Made by a program: the position numbers and the translations under genes
In this document: positions 8,812-17,886 of the stretch, in pieces
Layout: every line of letters starts with the position of its first letter
Numbering within the stretch: the first letter of the stretch is position 1
Notes under the pieces: model-generated
What the model was told of the DNA's origin: nothing
The model's input: the letters and a program-made list of their open reading frames with translations, nothing else
Database searches by the model: none
Source: Desulfospira joergensenii DSM 10085
GTDB lineage: Bacteria > Desulfobacterota > Desulfobacteria > Desulfobacterales > Desulfobacteraceae
Assembly: GCF_000420085.1 (NCBI RefSeq)
Contig: NZ_ATUG01000002.1
Span: forward strand, 806,001 to 870,000
Direction: 5' to 3'
DNA length: 64,000 bases

Positions 8812-9948
8812 ATGAAAAAAAGAATTGTTTCTATTATGGTCATGGGACTGATCCTGGTTCCGTTCCTGTTCGGTTCAGTCTATGCAAAAACCTTGAAAAT
8901 CGGCTCCATGAGCCCCCTCACCGGTCCCTATGCCTCTGACGGTACAGACATTAAAAACGGTGTTCTCACCGCCATTGACGTATTTATGGAACAGGGCGGG
9001 ATCCCGGGGTATGATAAGATTCAGCTTTTCCCCCAGGATACGGCCTGCGATCCCAGACAGGCGGTTGCTTCGGCCAACAAGCTTATCAACCTTGAGGTTG
9101 CCGGCGTTATCGGCGCCTATTGCTCTTCCTCCACCATTCCGTCTTCCGACGTTCTGGATGAAGAAGACATCATCATGATCACCCCGGCCTCCACCAATGA
9201 AAAGGTTACCGACCGCGGACTTCCCTACATGTTCAGGATGTGCGGCCGTGACGACGACCAGGCCCCGGCAGCTGCCAAGTTCATGAAAGAAGCCCTGGGC
9301 GCGAAAACCATCTTTATCGTGGATGACAAAACCACCTATTCCCAGGGTCTGGCCGACGGTGTTTCCAAGGCTGCCAAATCCATGGGCATGGAAGTGGTTT
9401 CCCACGAGCATGTAAACCAGGGAGACAAGGACTTCTCCGCCATCCTCACCATGGCCAAACAGAAAGATGCCGATATCTTCTACATGTCCCTCCAGGGATT
9501 TTCCCCGGCTGCCATGATGACTCTCCAGGCCAAACGTCTGGGTATGAAATCCCAGATCGTTACCCAGGACGCCGTGTTTCAGCCCAAGTTCATGGAAGTG
9601 GCCAAGGAAGCCTCCCAGGGGGTTTACCTGACCTACGGGTATACAGATCCTTCCACTCCGGAATACAAGGCCTTTGAAGAAAGGTATGTACCCAAGTACG
9701 GCAAGATTGCCGCCTATGCCACCTATGCCTACGATGCGGCCACTGCCCTTCTTAAGGCCATCAAGGCTGCCGGTACCACCGATTCTGCCAAAGTCAAGGC
9801 AGAGCTGATGAAGCTCGATTTCCAGGGTGTTGCCAAGCATGTCAAGTTCCGGGCCAACGGAGACTCCGGTTCCTCCTATATCGCCTTTAAAGTGGTTGAT
9901 GACAAGTTTATCCCTTACTGGGAACCCGTCAACGGCCTGATCAAGTAA
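8812..9948 (+). CDS. livK: Branched-chain amino acid type substrate-binding protein LivK/LivJ
   Basis: The 378-residue protein has a clear signal peptide (MKKRIVSIMVMGLILV..., cleavage after SVYA) and the periplasmic-binding-protein type I fold of the Leu/Ile/Val family: LKIGSMSPLTGPYASDGTDIKNG at the start, then QAVASANKLINLEVAGVIGAYCSS and ITPASTNEKVTDRG. It captures substrate in the periplasm and delivers it to LivHM. A strong Shine-Dalgarno sequence AGGAGG precedes the ATG by 5 bases. A stable hairpin after the gene probably lets the binding protein be made in excess over the permeases. Confidence 0.93.
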   Translation: MKKRIVSIMVMGLILVPFLFGSVYAKTLKIGSMSPLTGPYASDGTDIKNGVLTAIDVFMEQGGIPGYDKIQLFPQDTACDPRQAVASANKLINLEVAGVIGAYCSSSTIPSSDVLDEEDIIMITPASTNEKVTDRGLPYMFRMCGRDDDQAPAAAKFMKEALGAKTIFIVDDKTTYSQGLADGVSKAAKSMGMEVVSHEHVNQGDKDFSAILTMAKQKDADIFYMSLQGFSPAAMMTLQAKRLGMKSQIVTQDAVFQPKFMEVAKEASQGVYLTYGYTDPSTPEYKAFEERYVPKYGKIAAYATYAYDAATALLKAIKAAGTTDSAKVKAELMKLDFQGVAKHVKFRANGDSGSSYIAFKVVDDKFIPYWEPVNGLIK

Positions 9949-9961
9949 ACGAAGTAATATA

Positions 9962-9992
9962 ATGCGGCTGATGCAATACGCATCAGCCGCAT
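9962..9992 (+). terminator. Intercistronic hairpin between livK and livH
   Basis: A perfect 13-base-pair stem (9962-9974 with 9980-9992) has a 5-base loop. It is GC-rich at its core (GCGGCTGATGC) and is followed by only a short T-rich tail. In binding-protein operons such structures act as partial terminators or mRNA-stabilising elements. Confidence 0.75.
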
Positions 9993-10027
9993 TTCTTCCC
10001 ACACCAAGACCTTAAGAAAATACATAT

Positions 10028-10939
10028 ATGGAATATTTTATTCAGCAGTTGATTAACGGATTGACCTTAGGCGGAATGTATGCCCTCATCGCCCTGGGAT
10101 ATACCATGGTATACGGTGTGATCCAGCTCATCAACTTTGCCCACGGCGAGTTCTTTGCCGCCGGAGGGTACGTGGGGGCCATTGCCCTGGGCTATCTTGC
10201 AGGTATCGGGTATATGGACTCCCACCCGGTGCTCTGTCTGACCGGAGCCTTTTTGATCTCCATGGCCTATTGCGCCTACCTGGCCATCGGAGTCGAAAAA
10301 ATCGCATACAAACCCCTGCGGAAGGAATCCAGGCTGGCCGCCCTATTGTCGGCCCTGGGCATGTCCATTTTCCTGTCCAACGGCATGATGCTGACCCGGG
10401 GGGTTTATGATGCGGTCTATCCCAGTGAGCTCTTCCAGGGCCGGTTCGACTTTGGCATGATCTCCATCTCCTATCTCCAGATTACCATTGTCTCCCTTAC
10501 CGCTCTCCTGTTGGTGGGTCTCAACCTTCTGGTGTTCAAAACCAAGATCGGCATGGCCATGCGGGCCACGGCCCAGGACAAGACCATGTCCGCCCTGGTG
10601 GCCATCGGTTCCAACAAGATCATCTCCCTGACCTTTGCCATTGGTGCGGGCCTGGCTGCCGCCGCCGGCATCATGTACGGACTGTACTACGGGTCGGTCA
10701 AGTATGACATGGGGTTTGTACCCGGGATCAAGGCCTTTGCCGCTGCCGTTCTCGGCGGGATCGGGAACATTACCGGCGCCATGCTGGGGGGACTGATCAT
10801 CGGGATGGTGGAAATCTTCGGTGCCGGCTACCTCTCGGGCGAGTACAAGGACGTGTTTGCGTTTATCATTCTGATAGGCGTGCTTTATTTTAAACCCACC
10901 GGAATTATGGGCGAGAATATCGATGATACAAGAGTTTAA
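10028..10939 (+). CDS. livH: Branched-chain amino acid type ABC permease LivH
   Basis: The 303-residue polytopic membrane protein starts with the LivH signature LINGLTLGGMYALIALGYTMVYGVIQLINFAHGEFF and carries the late GGIGNITGAMLGGLIIGM segment, which includes the EAA-like loop. It forms the translocation channel with LivM. Its 3' end overlaps livM by 17 bases. The ribosome-binding site before the ATG is weak, so translation may partly depend on the upstream message. Confidence 0.93.
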   Translation: MEYFIQQLINGLTLGGMYALIALGYTMVYGVIQLINFAHGEFFAAGGYVGAIALGYLAGIGYMDSHPVLCLTGAFLISMAYCAYLAIGVEKIAYKPLRKESRLAALLSALGMSIFLSNGMMLTRGVYDAVYPSELFQGRFDFGMISISYLQITIVSLTALLLVGLNLLVFKTKIGMAMRATAQDKTMSALVAIGSNKIISLTFAIGAGLAAAAGIMYGLYYGSVKYDMGFVPGIKAFAAAVLGGIGNITGAMLGGLIIGMVEIFGAGYLSGEYKDVFAFIILIGVLYFKPTGIMGENIDDTRV

Positions 10940-12149
10940 AAAAGTCTGGAAACCTTATGCCATCGGCATGCTCTGGCTTCTGGGGCTGATATGGCCCATG
11001 CTGGGGATCCATCCCGACGGCACCCTGACCTTTCAGAATACATTGACGGTCTGGAGCTATCTGCTGGCAGGCTCCTTTGTCTGCCTGGTGATTTACGTGA
11101 TGAAGAACAGCGGGTCTCTGACCTTTATTTCAGATCCCCTGTCCAGGGCGGCCACCGGCATGAAATCGGCCGGCTCCACCCTGCCCTCCTGGGTCTGGAT
11201 TCTCCTGATCCTGGTTCTGGCATGCATCTATCCCCAGTTTGCCGGCCGGTACGGAACGGACGTAGCCATTAATGTGCTGCTCTATATCTGTCTGGGTCTG
11301 GGCCTGAATGTGGTGGTGGGCCTGGCCGGGATGCTCGATCTGGGGTATATCGCCTTTTACGGAGTGGGTGCCTACACATACGCCCTGCTCAATACGGTAT
11401 ACGGCCTCTCTTTCTGGGTCTGCCTGCCCTTTGCCGGGGTCTTTGCCTGCATCGTAGGCAGTCTCGTGGGATATCCGACCCTGCGCATGAGAGGGGATTA
11501 CCTGGCCATCGTAACCCTGGGATTCGGGGAGATCATCCGGATCATCCTGAACAACTGGATGGAACTGACCAACGGACCCAATGGAATCCTGGGGATCGAC
11601 CGGGTCGGTTTTTTCAGGATTTTATTTGAAGACGGGATCTCCTTTGAAACCATGTGGGTGAAGAAACTTCAGCTTTTCTACTACTTTGCCTTAGGATTGG
11701 CCGTCTTCACCGCCGTCGGCGTTCAGCGCCTCAACATGTCCCGGGTGGGACGGGCCTGGGAATCCATCCGGGAGGATGAGACCGCCGCTGAACTCATGGG
11801 GGTGAATACCTTTATATACAAGCTTTTGGCCTATGCCACAGGGGCAGCCTTTGCCGGGCTTGCCGGAGCCTTTTTTGCCGCCCGGATGAAATTTGTCAGT
11901 CCTGAAAGTTTCACCTTCCTTGAATCGGCCATGGTATTGTGCATGGTGGTCCTGGGGGGAATGGGTTCCATTCCGGGAATTGTCCTGGGGGTTGTGGCCC
12001 TTATCGCCCTGCCCGAGGTCTTCCGTGAACTTGAGGCATATAGAATGCTGGTATTCGGCGCCACCATGATCATCATGATGCTGTTCAGGCCGGCCGGTTT
12101 GATCCCGGCCAAGCGCATGGGCACCCGGTCCGAAGAAAAGGAGGGATAA
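10923..12149 (+). CDS. livM: Branched-chain amino acid type ABC permease LivM
   Basis: The 408-residue permease has family motifs in the second half: LNVVVGLAGMLDLGYIAFYGVGAY, GDYLAIVTLGFGEIIRI, NGPNGILGI, and VVLGGMGSIPGIVLG. The N-terminal ~110 residues add two or three extra membrane segments before the conserved core, as in longer LivM forms. It pairs with LivH. The start codon lies inside the end of livH, which indicates coupled translation. Confidence 0.93.
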   Translation: MIQEFKKVWKPYAIGMLWLLGLIWPMLGIHPDGTLTFQNTLTVWSYLLAGSFVCLVIYVMKNSGSLTFISDPLSRAATGMKSAGSTLPSWVWILLILVLACIYPQFAGRYGTDVAINVLLYICLGLGLNVVVGLAGMLDLGYIAFYGVGAYTYALLNTVYGLSFWVCLPFAGVFACIVGSLVGYPTLRMRGDYLAIVTLGFGEIIRIILNNWMELTNGPNGILGIDRVGFFRILFEDGISFETMWVKKLQLFYYFALGLAVFTAVGVQRLNMSRVGRAWESIREDETAAELMGVNTFIYKLLAYATGAAFAGLAGAFFAARMKFVSPESFTFLESAMVLCMVVLGGMGSIPGIVLGVVALIALPEVFRELEAYRMLVFGATMIIMMLFRPAGLIPAKRMGTRSEEKEG

Positions 12150-12156
12150 AAGAGGT

Positions 12157-12873
12157 ATGCAACCGATTCTTGAATTAAAGAATGTCCACTCCGGATACGG
12201 GTCCATCAAGGCCCTGAAAGGGGTTTCTCTGAAGGTCATACCCGGCGAGATCGTGGCCATTATCGGTGCCAACGGGGCCGGTAAGTCAACGACCCTGATG
12301 ACCATCTGCGGGATTGTGAGCGCGGAAAAGGGAGAGATCTTCTATGAGGGACAGCGGATCAATAAGGTTTCCCCTGAAAAACTTCCCACCATGGGTCTGT
12401 GTCAGGTGCCCGAAGGACGACGGATTTTCCCCAGGCTCTCTGTGGAAGAAAATCTGATCCTCGGAGCCTTTTACCGGAACGACAAGGAGGGGATCGCCAA
12501 GGATATCCAACATGCCTACGACCTCTTTCCCATCCTGGGGGAACGGCGCAGACAGGAGGGGGGAACCCTGTCCGGCGGGGAGCAGCAGATGCTGGCCATT
12601 GCCAGGGCCCTGATGACCAAACCCAAGCTCCTGCTTCTGGATGAACCCTCACTGGGACTGGCGCCCATCATCATCCAGCAGATCTTTGATATCATTGCAA
12701 CCATTAACAGGGAAGAGGGCACCACCATCCTTCTGGTGGAACAGAATGCCAACCTGGCCCTCCAGGCAGCATCGAGAGGCTATGTGGTGGAAACCGGGGA
12801 AATTACCCTGGAGGACAAGGCCTCTGCCCTGATGGAAAATCCCAAGATCAGGGAAGCCTATCTGGGGGAATAA
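12157..12873 (+). CDS. livF: Branched-chain amino acid type ABC transporter ATP-binding protein LivF
   Basis: The 238-residue ATPase has Walker A GANGAGKST, ABC signature LSGGEQQMLAIARAL, Walker B LLLLDEPSLGLAP and the switch histidine replaced by Gln in LVEQNA, which is normal for LivF. The VPEGRRIFPRLSVEENL segment is a LivF hallmark. It is the last gene of the importer operon, seven bases after livM, and is followed by a large palindromic element and a strong terminator. Confidence 0.94.
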   Translation: MQPILELKNVHSGYGSIKALKGVSLKVIPGEIVAIIGANGAGKSTTLMTICGIVSAEKGEIFYEGQRINKVSPEKLPTMGLCQVPEGRRIFPRLSVEENLILGAFYRNDKEGIAKDIQHAYDLFPILGERRRQEGGTLSGGEQQMLAIARALMTKPKLLLLDEPSLGLAPIIIQQIFDIIATINREEGTTILLVEQNANLALQAASRGYVVETGEITLEDKASALMENPKIREAYLGE

Positions 12874-12878
12874 TCCGC

Positions 12879-12994
12879 ATTTGAGCGAAAACTCACCCAT
12901 CTACGGCGTTGCTGCGGAAATTTTAAGATCCTCATGTACTCCAGTACACTCCGGTCTTAAAATTCCTTGCGCCTGGGCAAGTTTTCGTTCAAAT
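12879..12994. repeat. Nested palindromic element after livF (REP/MITE-like)
   Basis: Outer arms of 15 bases (12879-12893 and 12980-12994, one mismatch, ATTTGAGCGAAAACT type) enclose inner arms of 12 bases (12917-12928 and 12955-12966), which in turn enclose TGTACTCCAGTACA. The 116-base element can fold into one long hairpin with internal loops. It has no coding sequence. No second copy is in the window, so mobility is inferred only from its shape. Confidence 0.6.
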
Positions 12995-13029
12995 AGAGTT
13001 GGGAAATAACAAAATTTCATTGCCGCATC

Positions 13030-13070
13030 AACCGGTTCCGGAGCACCATACTCCGGAACCGGTTTTTTAT
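13030..13070 (+). terminator. Rho-independent terminator of the liv operon
   Basis: A 14-base-pair perfect stem (13030-13043 with 13051-13064; arm AACCGGTTCCGGAG), a 7-base loop and a run of T residues at the 3' end make a classical intrinsic terminator. Confidence 0.9.
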
Positions 13071-13182
13071 TGTTTTGCTTAATTTCATTCCCAAATCATG
13101 ATAAAGAAACCTGCAATGAATAGAATGGGCTTTTTCAACTAAGCGTATGGGAATAAATATAAAAGTCAGCTGAGGATTATAA

Positions 13183-14493
13183 ATGGAACGGGTTTTGGTT
13201 ATCAGTCTGTCCGCCGCGGTGGGGACGGGGTTTTTCTTCTGGTTTTCCCTGGCACTCAAAAAACAACCTGTCCGGGACTATGTCCTGTCCCATCAATGGT
13301 TGCTTCACCCCAATTCAATCTGCTATTGGCGGACGGCCGTGGCCGGAATGGGATTTTTCCTCTATTTTTTTTCTCCCTACCAGTCCGCCGCCATATTTGT
13401 CTATACCTTTGCCGCCATCCTGGACGGGGTGGACGGACTGGTGGCAAGAAGATGCAACCTGGTTTCCCGCTGGGGAGAGTGGCTCGACCCCCTGTGTGAC
13501 AAGCTCACCTATCTGCCGCCCATGATCGGGTTCGCCTATTCGGGCATTGTATCGGTGAAGCTGGTCTGGATACTGGTTGCAGTGGAGTTCTCAGGCCAGT
13601 TCTTTGCCCGGCATATCCTTGGGTGGTTGAAACGGTCCGGTGCGGCCAACAACTTCGGGAAAATCAAGGCCATTATCTGCTTTGGACTGGTGATCCTGTG
13701 CGCCCTCATCGACAAGAATCCCGAGATCATCATCAATATGGCCGATACGATTCTTCTGGCCGCCATTATCCTTTCCACGGCCTCCATGGCCTTTAAATTC
13801 ATTCCCAACCGTCTCTACGCCGATATTCTGTCTTCCCTGAACTTCTGCTGCGGTGTTATCAGTCTTGTTCTGACCCAGAACGGGTATTTTGTCCGGGCCA
13901 TCTGCATCATCATCATGGGCCAGCTCTTTGATCTGTTTGACGGAAGAATGGCCTTAAAACACGGCGGAACCAAGTACGGTCCCCTGATGGATGATATTGC
14001 CGATTTCGTCAGTTTCGGCCTGGCACCGGCCTATGTGGTCGTACAGTCCGGCGGGGGGAGATTCTCCTGGCTGGTGGCTGCCGTATTTATCCTGGGGGTG
14101 GCCTTCCGCCTGGCCCGGTTTGTCCGGGTGGATAAAAAGCGGAACGATCTGCCCGAAGGCGTATTCAACGGACTTCCCAGCCCTGCAGGCGCCCTGCTGG
14201 TTCTGGGGGCGGCCCTGGTGGCGGGTCCGGCCGTATTGTGGATCCACACCCTGGTTTCCGTGGGCCTCATGGTCAGTCATGTCCGGTTTGCCCACTTCGG
14301 CCGGGTGATTCTAAAGCAGGTGCCAAAGCCTGTTTTTTTCCTGATCAGTGCCTCCATCATCATCACCCTGGCCTATCTCTTTAAGACCCGGGATATCCAG
14401 ATGTTCGGTTACCTGATCCTTGGCGCGGTAATTGTCTACATGTTTGTGGGAAGGGCAATCCTGTCCCGGGCCCGGGAAAATCAAGGATCCTAG
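13183..14493 (+). CDS. Double-domain CDP-alcohol phosphatidyltransferase (PgsA-like plus PssA-like)
   Basis: The 436-residue membrane protein contains two complete copies of the CDP-alcohol phosphatidyltransferase motif DxxDGxxAR-x8-GxxxDxxxD. The first has D81, D84, G85, A88-R89, G98, D102 and D106. The second has D250, D253, G254, A257, G266, D270 and D274, and continues FVSFGLAPA, a phosphatidylserine-synthase-type ending. In the second copy the Arg after Ala is Leu. Family enzymes swap CMP for an alcohol (glycerol-3-phosphate, serine, inositol phosphate) on CDP-diacylglycerol at the inner membrane. Single-domain enzymes are about 200 residues, so this looks like a fusion of two. The gene stands alone, between the liv terminator and a convergent SYLF gene. 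The exact products cannot be assigned from sequence. Confidence 0.85.
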   Translation: MERVLVISLSAAVGTGFFFWFSLALKKQPVRDYVLSHQWLLHPNSICYWRTAVAGMGFFLYFFSPYQSAAIFVYTFAAILDGVDGLVARRCNLVSRWGEWLDPLCDKLTYLPPMIGFAYSGIVSVKLVWILVAVEFSGQFFARHILGWLKRSGAANNFGKIKAIICFGLVILCALIDKNPEIIINMADTILLAAIILSTASMAFKFIPNRLYADILSSLNFCCGVISLVLTQNGYFVRAICIIIMGQLFDLFDGRMALKHGGTKYGPLMDDIADFVSFGLAPAYVVVQSGGGRFSWLVAAVFILGVAFRLARFVRVDKKRNDLPEGVFNGLPSPAGALLVLGAALVAGPAVLWIHTLVSVGLMVSHVRFAHFGRVILKQVPKPVFFLISASIIITLAYLFKTRDIQMFGYLILGAVIVYMFVGRAILSRARENQGS

Positions 14494-14529
14494 CCTGTCT
14501 CCCGGGCCGTTTTGGATAAGGCGCCCGGC

Positions 14530-15105
14530 CTAGAGGGAAGAAAATTCGAATTTCTGGCCCCCCACGGAAAATTCAGCCATGAGCCCGCCCTTGGTATGGA
14601 CAAATATGGCCATTCCCTTGCGGTAATGGGTCTCGGCCTGGACCCCGGTGGCAGGCCCTGCACTGGCTCCGGCTGTGGCTCCTTCGGTTCCGGCCTTTGC
14701 CTGGGCCCCTGCGGTGATGGCCACGGCCGAGGCTGAGGCGTCAAATTCAAAAGTGCCGCTGGTGAATTCGTCATAGGCCCTTTTGTCCTGGAAAAAGATC
14801 ATCTCGGAAAAGGCCTGACCCCCGATCTGAAAGCCCACGCTGACCCTGGACAGGGTCACCGTTCCGGTGAGGGCTCCGTGCTTGTAGACCTGGCCTTTTC
14901 CAAAGGCCCCGCCCACCACAAAACCGGCTTTTCCTATGGTGGGGAAAATTGTATACCCGTAGGCATCTTTAAAAAAGGGCTGAACCGCCGGGGAGTTTTT
15001 GAATATGGAAAGGGTGTGGGTGTATTCATCGGCAAATGCCGGGCTGAAAACAGAGGTCGCCAATAAAATCATCATCAAAAGTAAACCGGATAAAAACCGC
15101 TTCAT
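14530..15105 (-). CDS. SYLF (Ysc84-like) lipid-binding domain protein, secreted
   Basis: The 191-residue protein has a signal peptide ending SPAFA. The SYLF/Ysc84 domain includes DAYGYTIFPTIGKAGFVVGGAFGKGQVY, GFQIGGQAFSEMIFFQD, and the closing MAEFSVGGQKFEF. SYLF domains bind phosphoinositides in eukaryotes; in bacteria the role is unknown but the proteins are usually periplasmic. A low-complexity Ala/Gly/Thr stretch (AITAGAQAKAGTEGATAGAS) lies where family members have a variable loop. The ribosome-binding site is AAGGGG. Transcription is convergent with the phosphatidyltransferase gene. Confidence 0.85.
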   Translation of the reverse strand: MKRFLSGLLLMMILLATSVFSPAFADEYTHTLSIFKNSPAVQPFFKDAYGYTIFPTIGKAGFVVGGAFGKGQVYKHGALTGTVTLSRVSVGFQIGGQAFSEMIFFQDKRAYDEFTSGTFEFDASASAVAITAGAQAKAGTEGATAGASAGPATGVQAETHYRKGMAIFVHTKGGLMAEFSVGGQKFEFSSL

Positions 15106-15468
15106 GCTTGTTCCCCTTATTTAGGATTTTGTGTTGACTACCCCGTAACTTTAAGCACAGCCGGTCCGGGTTTCAAGGATTTTTTTTCCCCGGCCGCAGA
15201 CCCAAGGCTGGACGGTCCTTTGCTGTTATGGGAATTTGGGTTTGGCCGATTCCAGGGGATGTTCCAGATACAATTTTCGGGGAACCCGGCCTTCAATTTT
15301 GGATTTACTTCCCTGTTTTCAGCCGGTACTATGGTGAAAAATATTTGAAGGACTGCCCAGTCAGGGTGCCGGGAAGATATCGGATGTCCCTGTCTTTCAC
15401 CCAAACAGGTGTCAGGAGTTTGGACCATACCTGCCTGTTGATATCTTTACAAAATCTGGGAGGAGATC
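15106..15468. other. Gene-free divergent promoter region
   Basis: These 363 bases separate the divergent SYLF and AhpD-like genes and should hold both promoters. I see no credible gene, repeat or strong hairpin in it. Confidence 0.5.
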
Positions 15469-15828
15469 ATGTCGAATCTGAACTTTAAAAAAATCGAACA
15501 GAGCATCAAAGACCGGAAAAAGCGGCATCTTCAATTTCTCAAACATGTAAAGACGTATAAGCCCTTTCTTGAACTGGAGGAAAAGGCGTTTAAAGACGGG
15601 GCCCTCAATAAAAAGACAAAGGAGTTGATGGCCTTATCCATCTCCATCGTGACCAAGTGCGAACCCTGCATGGAATGGCACCTGGATCAAGCCCTCCAGG
15701 CCGGTGCCGCAGAGGAGGAGATCTATGAAACCATTGACGTGGCCATTGAAATGGGCGGTGGCCAGGCCGGGGCATATGCCCGGTTTGTTTTAACCGCTCT
15801 GGAGTATTTTAAAGAAAAAAACAGGTAA
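15469..15828 (+). CDS. Carboxymuconolactone decarboxylase / AhpD-like protein
   Basis: The 119-residue all-helical protein has the AhpD-type core: LNKKTKELMALSISIVTKCEPCMEWHLDQAL followed by AAEEEIYETIDVAIEMGGG. The CxxC of CEPC and the following His match the thiol peroxidase/disulfide-reductase centre of AhpD-like proteins. A strong Shine-Dalgarno sequence GGAGGAG precedes the ATG. Such stand-alone proteins are generally linked to peroxide or disulfide chemistry; the substrate is unknown. The gene ends 10 bases before the convergent activator gene. Confidence 0.88.
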   Translation: MSNLNFKKIEQSIKDRKKRHLQFLKHVKTYKPFLELEEKAFKDGALNKKTKELMALSISIVTKCEPCMEWHLDQALQAGAAEEEIYETIDVAIEMGGGQAGAYARFVLTALEYFKEKNR

Positions 15829-15837
15829 ACATCCCAA

Positions 15838-17673
15838 TCAGTTGAGCTCCGGGAACCGGGTGGCCTCGGCAAACTCCATCACAAAATCAGGTTCCGTGGA
15901 AAGATCCAAAAAGTTTATCTGACCGGCCAGGGCCTCAATCTCTTTTCTCCTGCCTTTGTCCAGCAGGGCCATGATCGCCCCGGTCCCGGCCAGGTTTTCC
16001 GCACTCTCGACCCTGCCTTTACACAGAGACAGGGGCAGCATGCCGATGTCCACGGCCTTTTTCCAGTCAAACCGGGCGCCGAATGCCCCGGTGAGAACGG
16101 TCCGGTCCACCCGGGGAACCCGGGATTTTTTGATAATCGACTCTATGCCCACAAAAAGGGCGGCCTTGGCCAGCTGTACCTGGCGGATATCCTTTAATTG
16201 AATGTTTATACCGGTTCCGGGCAGGGAATATTTCTGGCCGATTCCCTGGTCATTACAGCTTACCCCGGGAAATTCAGGGGCAAAATTGCCGGTTTCCAGG
16301 ACAATGCCCAGCTGCCGCATGGCTGCCATGACATCGATGATTCCTGAACCGCAGATCCCGGCCGGAGGGGCATCCCCAATGGTTTCGAACACAGGCCGGC
16401 CGTCCTTCACCCAGGCCCTGGAGATCGCACCGGAGGATGCCCTCATGCCGCAGGAGATCTGCGCCCCTTCCAGGGCCGGGCCTGTGGCGCAGCTAGTGGC
16501 CCATATCTGATCCGGAGTGCACAGCAGCAGTTCTCCGTTGGTGCCGATATCGATGATCAGGGTGGTTTCTTCCCGGGTACGGGCCTGGTCTCCCAGGAAG
16601 GCGGCCAGGGTATCCCCGCCAAGAAATCCGGATATCACGGGAAAAAAGTAAACCGGAACCCCGGGATCCAGATTGAGTCCCAGGTCCGAGGCTGAGGTCA
16701 GCATGGCTGCGCGCTGGACCGGCAGATAGGGGAAAACCCCCAGGCTGTGAGGATTCAGGCCGAAAAGGATATGCTCCATGGTGGTATTGCCCACAATGGT
16801 TATGTCGTCAATGTCCTCGGCTTTGGCCTTGGCCGCCTTGAGGCAGGATTCAATGAGATCGTTCATGGCGGTAACGGCCAGGGCCTGCTGGGCGCCCAGA
16901 ACCTCTTTGTTTCCGCTGACGGCGGAGATTCTGGTGATCACATCCTCTCCGAACCTCCGCTGGGGATTGACCACGGCCCGGGAAACCAGGATCTCCCCGG
17001 TTTCAAGATCCGCAAGATAGGCGGCAATGGTTGTGGTACCGATGTCAAAGGCAAGTCCAAGGCTTTTCAGGTGAAGTCCCTCCCTCACCGAGACCACCCC
17101 TTTGTCTTCATGGCGGATCAGGGTGAGCTCCCCGTCATGGACCCCGGGATCGGAGAGTTGCCGCAAGGCAAGGGCCGGCTCAAATTTGAGATCCTCTGAA
17201 AATTTTGTTTTGGCAGTCATGGATATTTTATCTGCCTGGGAAAGGACCGGGCTTTTGCTTTCCTCTGCCTGTTTCAGGGTCGCCTTAAGGTCTGCGGCGG
17301 GAATGGGAAGGCGTTTCACCGCCGGATCCACAGGAAAGAAACCCTTGATTCCGGTTTTTCCGTATACCTCGTTCCTGAGGAGAAGATGTTCCGGGACCGT
17401 AACCAGCAAAGGCCCTTCCACCCTGGCCTGGCAGGCCAGGCGGTGTGTATCATCCTTTTTTTTCAGGATCTTCTGCTCGGTATCGGTCCGGGGGGAGAGA
17501 TGCTCCGGCCGGTCCACGATGACCATGCATTTCCCGCAGGTTCCCATTTCCCCGCAGTCGGACCGAAGGAGGATGCCGCTGTTTACCCCGGCTTCGAAAA
17601 GGGTCTGCCCCTCCCGGGCCCGTACCCTTCTTCCAAAGGGTTCAAGTCGTATTTCATGAAATATATCGGTCAT
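15838..17673 (-). CDS. RACo-like ATP-dependent corrinoid-protein reductive activator (2Fe-2S, DUF4445/ASKHA)
   Basis: The 611-residue protein has an N-terminal plant-type [2Fe-2S] domain with Cys40, Cys46, Cys49 and Cys81 (SDCGEMGTCGKC ... LACQ), a linker, and a C-terminal ASKHA-type ATPase-like domain starting LGLAFDIGTTTIAAYLADLETG and including TTLIIDIGTNGE and CGSGIID. This is the architecture of RACo and related activators that re-reduce Co(II) corrinoid proteins to the active Co(I) state for methyl transfer. RamA-type activators instead carry [4Fe-4S] clusters. The MttB homologues at 26.5 and 34 kb are likely clients, through a corrinoid protein encoded elsewhere. The Shine-Dalgarno sequence is AAGGATG. 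Confidence 0.9.
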   Translation of the reverse strand: MTDIFHEIRLEPFGRRVRAREGQTLFEAGVNSGILLRSDCGEMGTCGKCMVIVDRPEHLSPRTDTEQKILKKKDDTHRLACQARVEGPLLVTVPEHLLLRNEVYGKTGIKGFFPVDPAVKRLPIPAADLKATLKQAEESKSPVLSQADKISMTAKTKFSEDLKFEPALALRQLSDPGVHDGELTLIRHEDKGVVSVREGLHLKSLGLAFDIGTTTIAAYLADLETGEILVSRAVVNPQRRFGEDVITRISAVSGNKEVLGAQQALAVTAMNDLIESCLKAAKAKAEDIDDITIVGNTTMEHILFGLNPHSLGVFPYLPVQRAAMLTSASDLGLNLDPGVPVYFFPVISGFLGGDTLAAFLGDQARTREETTLIIDIGTNGELLLCTPDQIWATSCATGPALEGAQISCGMRASSGAISRAWVKDGRPVFETIGDAPPAGICGSGIIDVMAAMRQLGIVLETGNFAPEFPGVSCNDQGIGQKYSLPGTGINIQLKDIRQVQLAKAALFVGIESIIKKSRVPRVDRTVLTGAFGARFDWKKAVDIGMLPLSLCKGRVESAENLAGTGAIMALLDKGRRKEIEALAGQINFLDLSTEPDFVMEFAEATRFPELN

Positions 17674-17886
17674 AGATCATCCTTATTTTTGCAAGTAAAT
17701 ACCGGAAAGTTTTATACCTGATGGGTTAGATTGGCAATGAAAAAGCAGAAAAAACGAGAACAGTCATCAGCGAGAACAGCGAGAGCAGCTTTGCCCCTTG
17801 TTAAGGCTCCATGTTTGGACGGTCGGGGAAAAAGCCCACCAGCTCACAAAGCCCAGCACACTCCTGTTCTAGCTGATCTCGCTTCT

